A stretch of 6,428 nt of DNA, taken from positions 1 through 6,428 of the forward strand of contig WRFC01000047.1 in assembly GCA_009779015.1 (NCBI GenBank), read 5' to 3'. Below the pieces are notes generated by a model, which was given only the letters and a program-made list of their open reading frames with translations, searched no databases and was not told the DNA's origin. The position numbers and the translations under genes were made by a program. Each line of letters starts with the position of its first letter. Positions within the stretch are counted from its first letter, which is position 1. Positions 5,865 through 6,428 of the stretch are shown here, piece after piece. The stretch comes from Coriobacteriia bacterium. GTDB lineage: Bacteria > Actinomycetota > Coriobacteriia > Coriobacteriales > UBA8131.

Positions 5865-5910
5865 AGGGGCGACCCCTTTGGACATAGATTCGGCCCAGGC
5901 AAAAGGCCTG
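5865..5910 (+). other. Two small hairpins between tip and pilin genes
   Basis: AGGGG-CGA-CCCCT (5865-5877) and CAGGC-AAAAG-GCCTG (5896-5910) are perfect 5-bp stems. Neither has a T-run, so they are poor terminators. They could act as RNA stability or processing sites that set the ratio of tip to shaft subunit, but short GC stems are common in such DNA. Confidence 0.35.
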
Positions 5911-5933
5911 TCACGCCGACGCGGAACTGAACC

Positions 5934-5961
5934 GAGAGAGACAGAGAGAGAGGAAAAGAAG
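5934..5961 (+). promoter_or_regulatory. Purine-rich ribosome-binding region of the second pilin
   Basis: These 28 bases before the ATG are A/G except for one C (5942), with AGGAAAAG at 5951-5958 as the Shine-Dalgarno region. This suits strong translation of an abundant shaft subunit and supports the start at 5962. Confidence 0.65.
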
Positions 5962-6428
5962 ATGAAGACAAAAAGAATTATTGGGATGCTGGCCGCTGTG
6001 CTCGCGTTTGCGGTACTCATGGTTGCCGCTGCCGTGCCGGCCTTTGCAGACCCGCTGCAGCCCGTCGAAGGCAACCTCGTGATCCACAAGTACGTAAACG
6101 ACGGAAAAGACTACGGCCCCAACAACGGGACTCTGCTGACGGGCTCTGATGTACCCAAAAGCGAGGCCATCAACGGCGTGATCTTCAATATCTACAAGAT
6201 CGATGGCGTCCCGGCATCCGGCCCCGGCGTGGTCTACAAGTTCGACGAGACAGCGTCGAAGCTCACAGTCTACGCTGACGTTAACGCCACCACACCGGTT
6301 GGCACCTACGACGTCACACTGGCCACCTCGGTGACGACCGCCGACGATGGCTCAGCCGATTCCGGCTTACTCGACCAAGGCTACTACCTGGTGGTCGAGG
6401 ACGTGCTCGGCTCCGAGCCGGTCGACGC
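5962..6428 (+). CDS. Backbone pilin, SpaH/EbpB-like (3' partial)
   Basis: The first 155 codons of a secreted pilin; the frame is open to the window edge. Residues 1-29 are a classic signal peptide (MKTKR, hydrophobic core, AFA|D cleavage). Domain 1 follows: GNLVIHKYV is typical of the N-terminus of this family, NGVIFNIYKI is a SpaA-like strand motif, and YLVVED (residues 142-147) is the domain-1 E-box region. The pilin motif, further isopeptide domains and sorting signal should lie downstream. It is a paralogue of the pilin at 3-1265: residues 123-147 align without gaps to that protein's first 25 visible residues with 14 identities. It sits 107 bases after the tip gene in the same direction, behind a purine-rich ribosome-binding site and no clear terminator, so it is probably cotranscribed. 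It is likely the major shaft subunit of this locus. Confidence 0.9.
   Translation, partial: MKTKRIIGMLAAVLAFAVLMVAAAVPAFADPLQPVEGNLVIHKYVNDGKDYGPNNGTLLTGSDVPKSEAINGVIFNIYKIDGVPASGPGVVYKFDETASKLTVYADVNATTPVGTYDVTLATSVTTADDGSADSGLLDQGYYLVVEDVLGSEPVD

Noticed and set aside
4772..5971. Long minus-strand open frame (399 codons) across the tip-gene 3' end and spacer
   Set aside because: It is a shadow of GC-rich sequence; the product is Gly/Arg/Val-rich with no motif, and it overlaps the VWA, Cna-B-like and sorting regions on the other strand.
1..6428. CRISPR array, tRNA, rRNA, insertion sequence or attachment site
   Set aside because: No regularly spaced repeats, cloverleaf sequences, transposase-like frames or flanking terminal inverted repeats were found on reading.

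Overview
This window holds parts of two adjacent sortase-assembled pilus loci from a Gram-positive bacterium, all on the + strand. The evidence is two secreted pilins with the marks of the SpaH/EbpB/SpaA family, plus a large von Willebrand A (VWA) surface protein of the pilus-tip adhesin type. Hand-counted 60-base samples give about 58-65% GC in the tip gene and 57% in the last gene. This favours a high-GC Gram-positive (Actinomycetota; a host-associated Coriobacteriia-like lineage is possible), but the taxon is inference.

Layout. (1) 3-1265: 3' part of a backbone pilin (about 45-57% GC in samples), with pilin motif, two isopeptide domains and an LPFAG sorting signal. (2) 1313-1341: a 12-bp perfect stem terminator. 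(3) 1342-1864: a gene-poor stretch, 27-28% GC in its most AT-rich part, with at most one doubtful 25-codon ORF, a perfect palindrome and a pair of direct repeats. (4) 1865-1893: a near-consensus promoter (TTGACA, 17 bp, TATATT), followed by a leader of about 205 nt that contains a Shine-Dalgarno/AUG-UAA start-stop element. (5) 2105-5854: a 1249-residue VWA tip protein with a jelly-roll-like domain, DUF11-type domains, VWA, a SpaA/Cna-B-type domain, an MPVAG sorting signal and an unusual Arg/Pro-rich tail. (6) 5855-5961: a spacer with two small hairpins and a purine-rich ribosome-binding region. (7) 5962-6428: 5' part of a second pilin, with a signal peptide.

How they fit together: the tip protein and the second pilin look like the first two genes of one operon driven by the promoter at 1865. 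The tip protein would cap and adhere, the pilin would polymerise into the shaft, and a class C sortase (not in the window) would join them. The first pilin is a paralogue of the last one: its first visible residues align without gaps to residue 123 onward of the last pilin, and it is closed off by its own terminator.

Most notable points: both complete sorting signals carry Ala in place of the Thr of LPXTG (P-x-A-G); two DUF11-like domains of the tip protein each appear split by a large inserted module; and the tip protein has a roughly 40-residue tail with nine Arg and no acidic residue.
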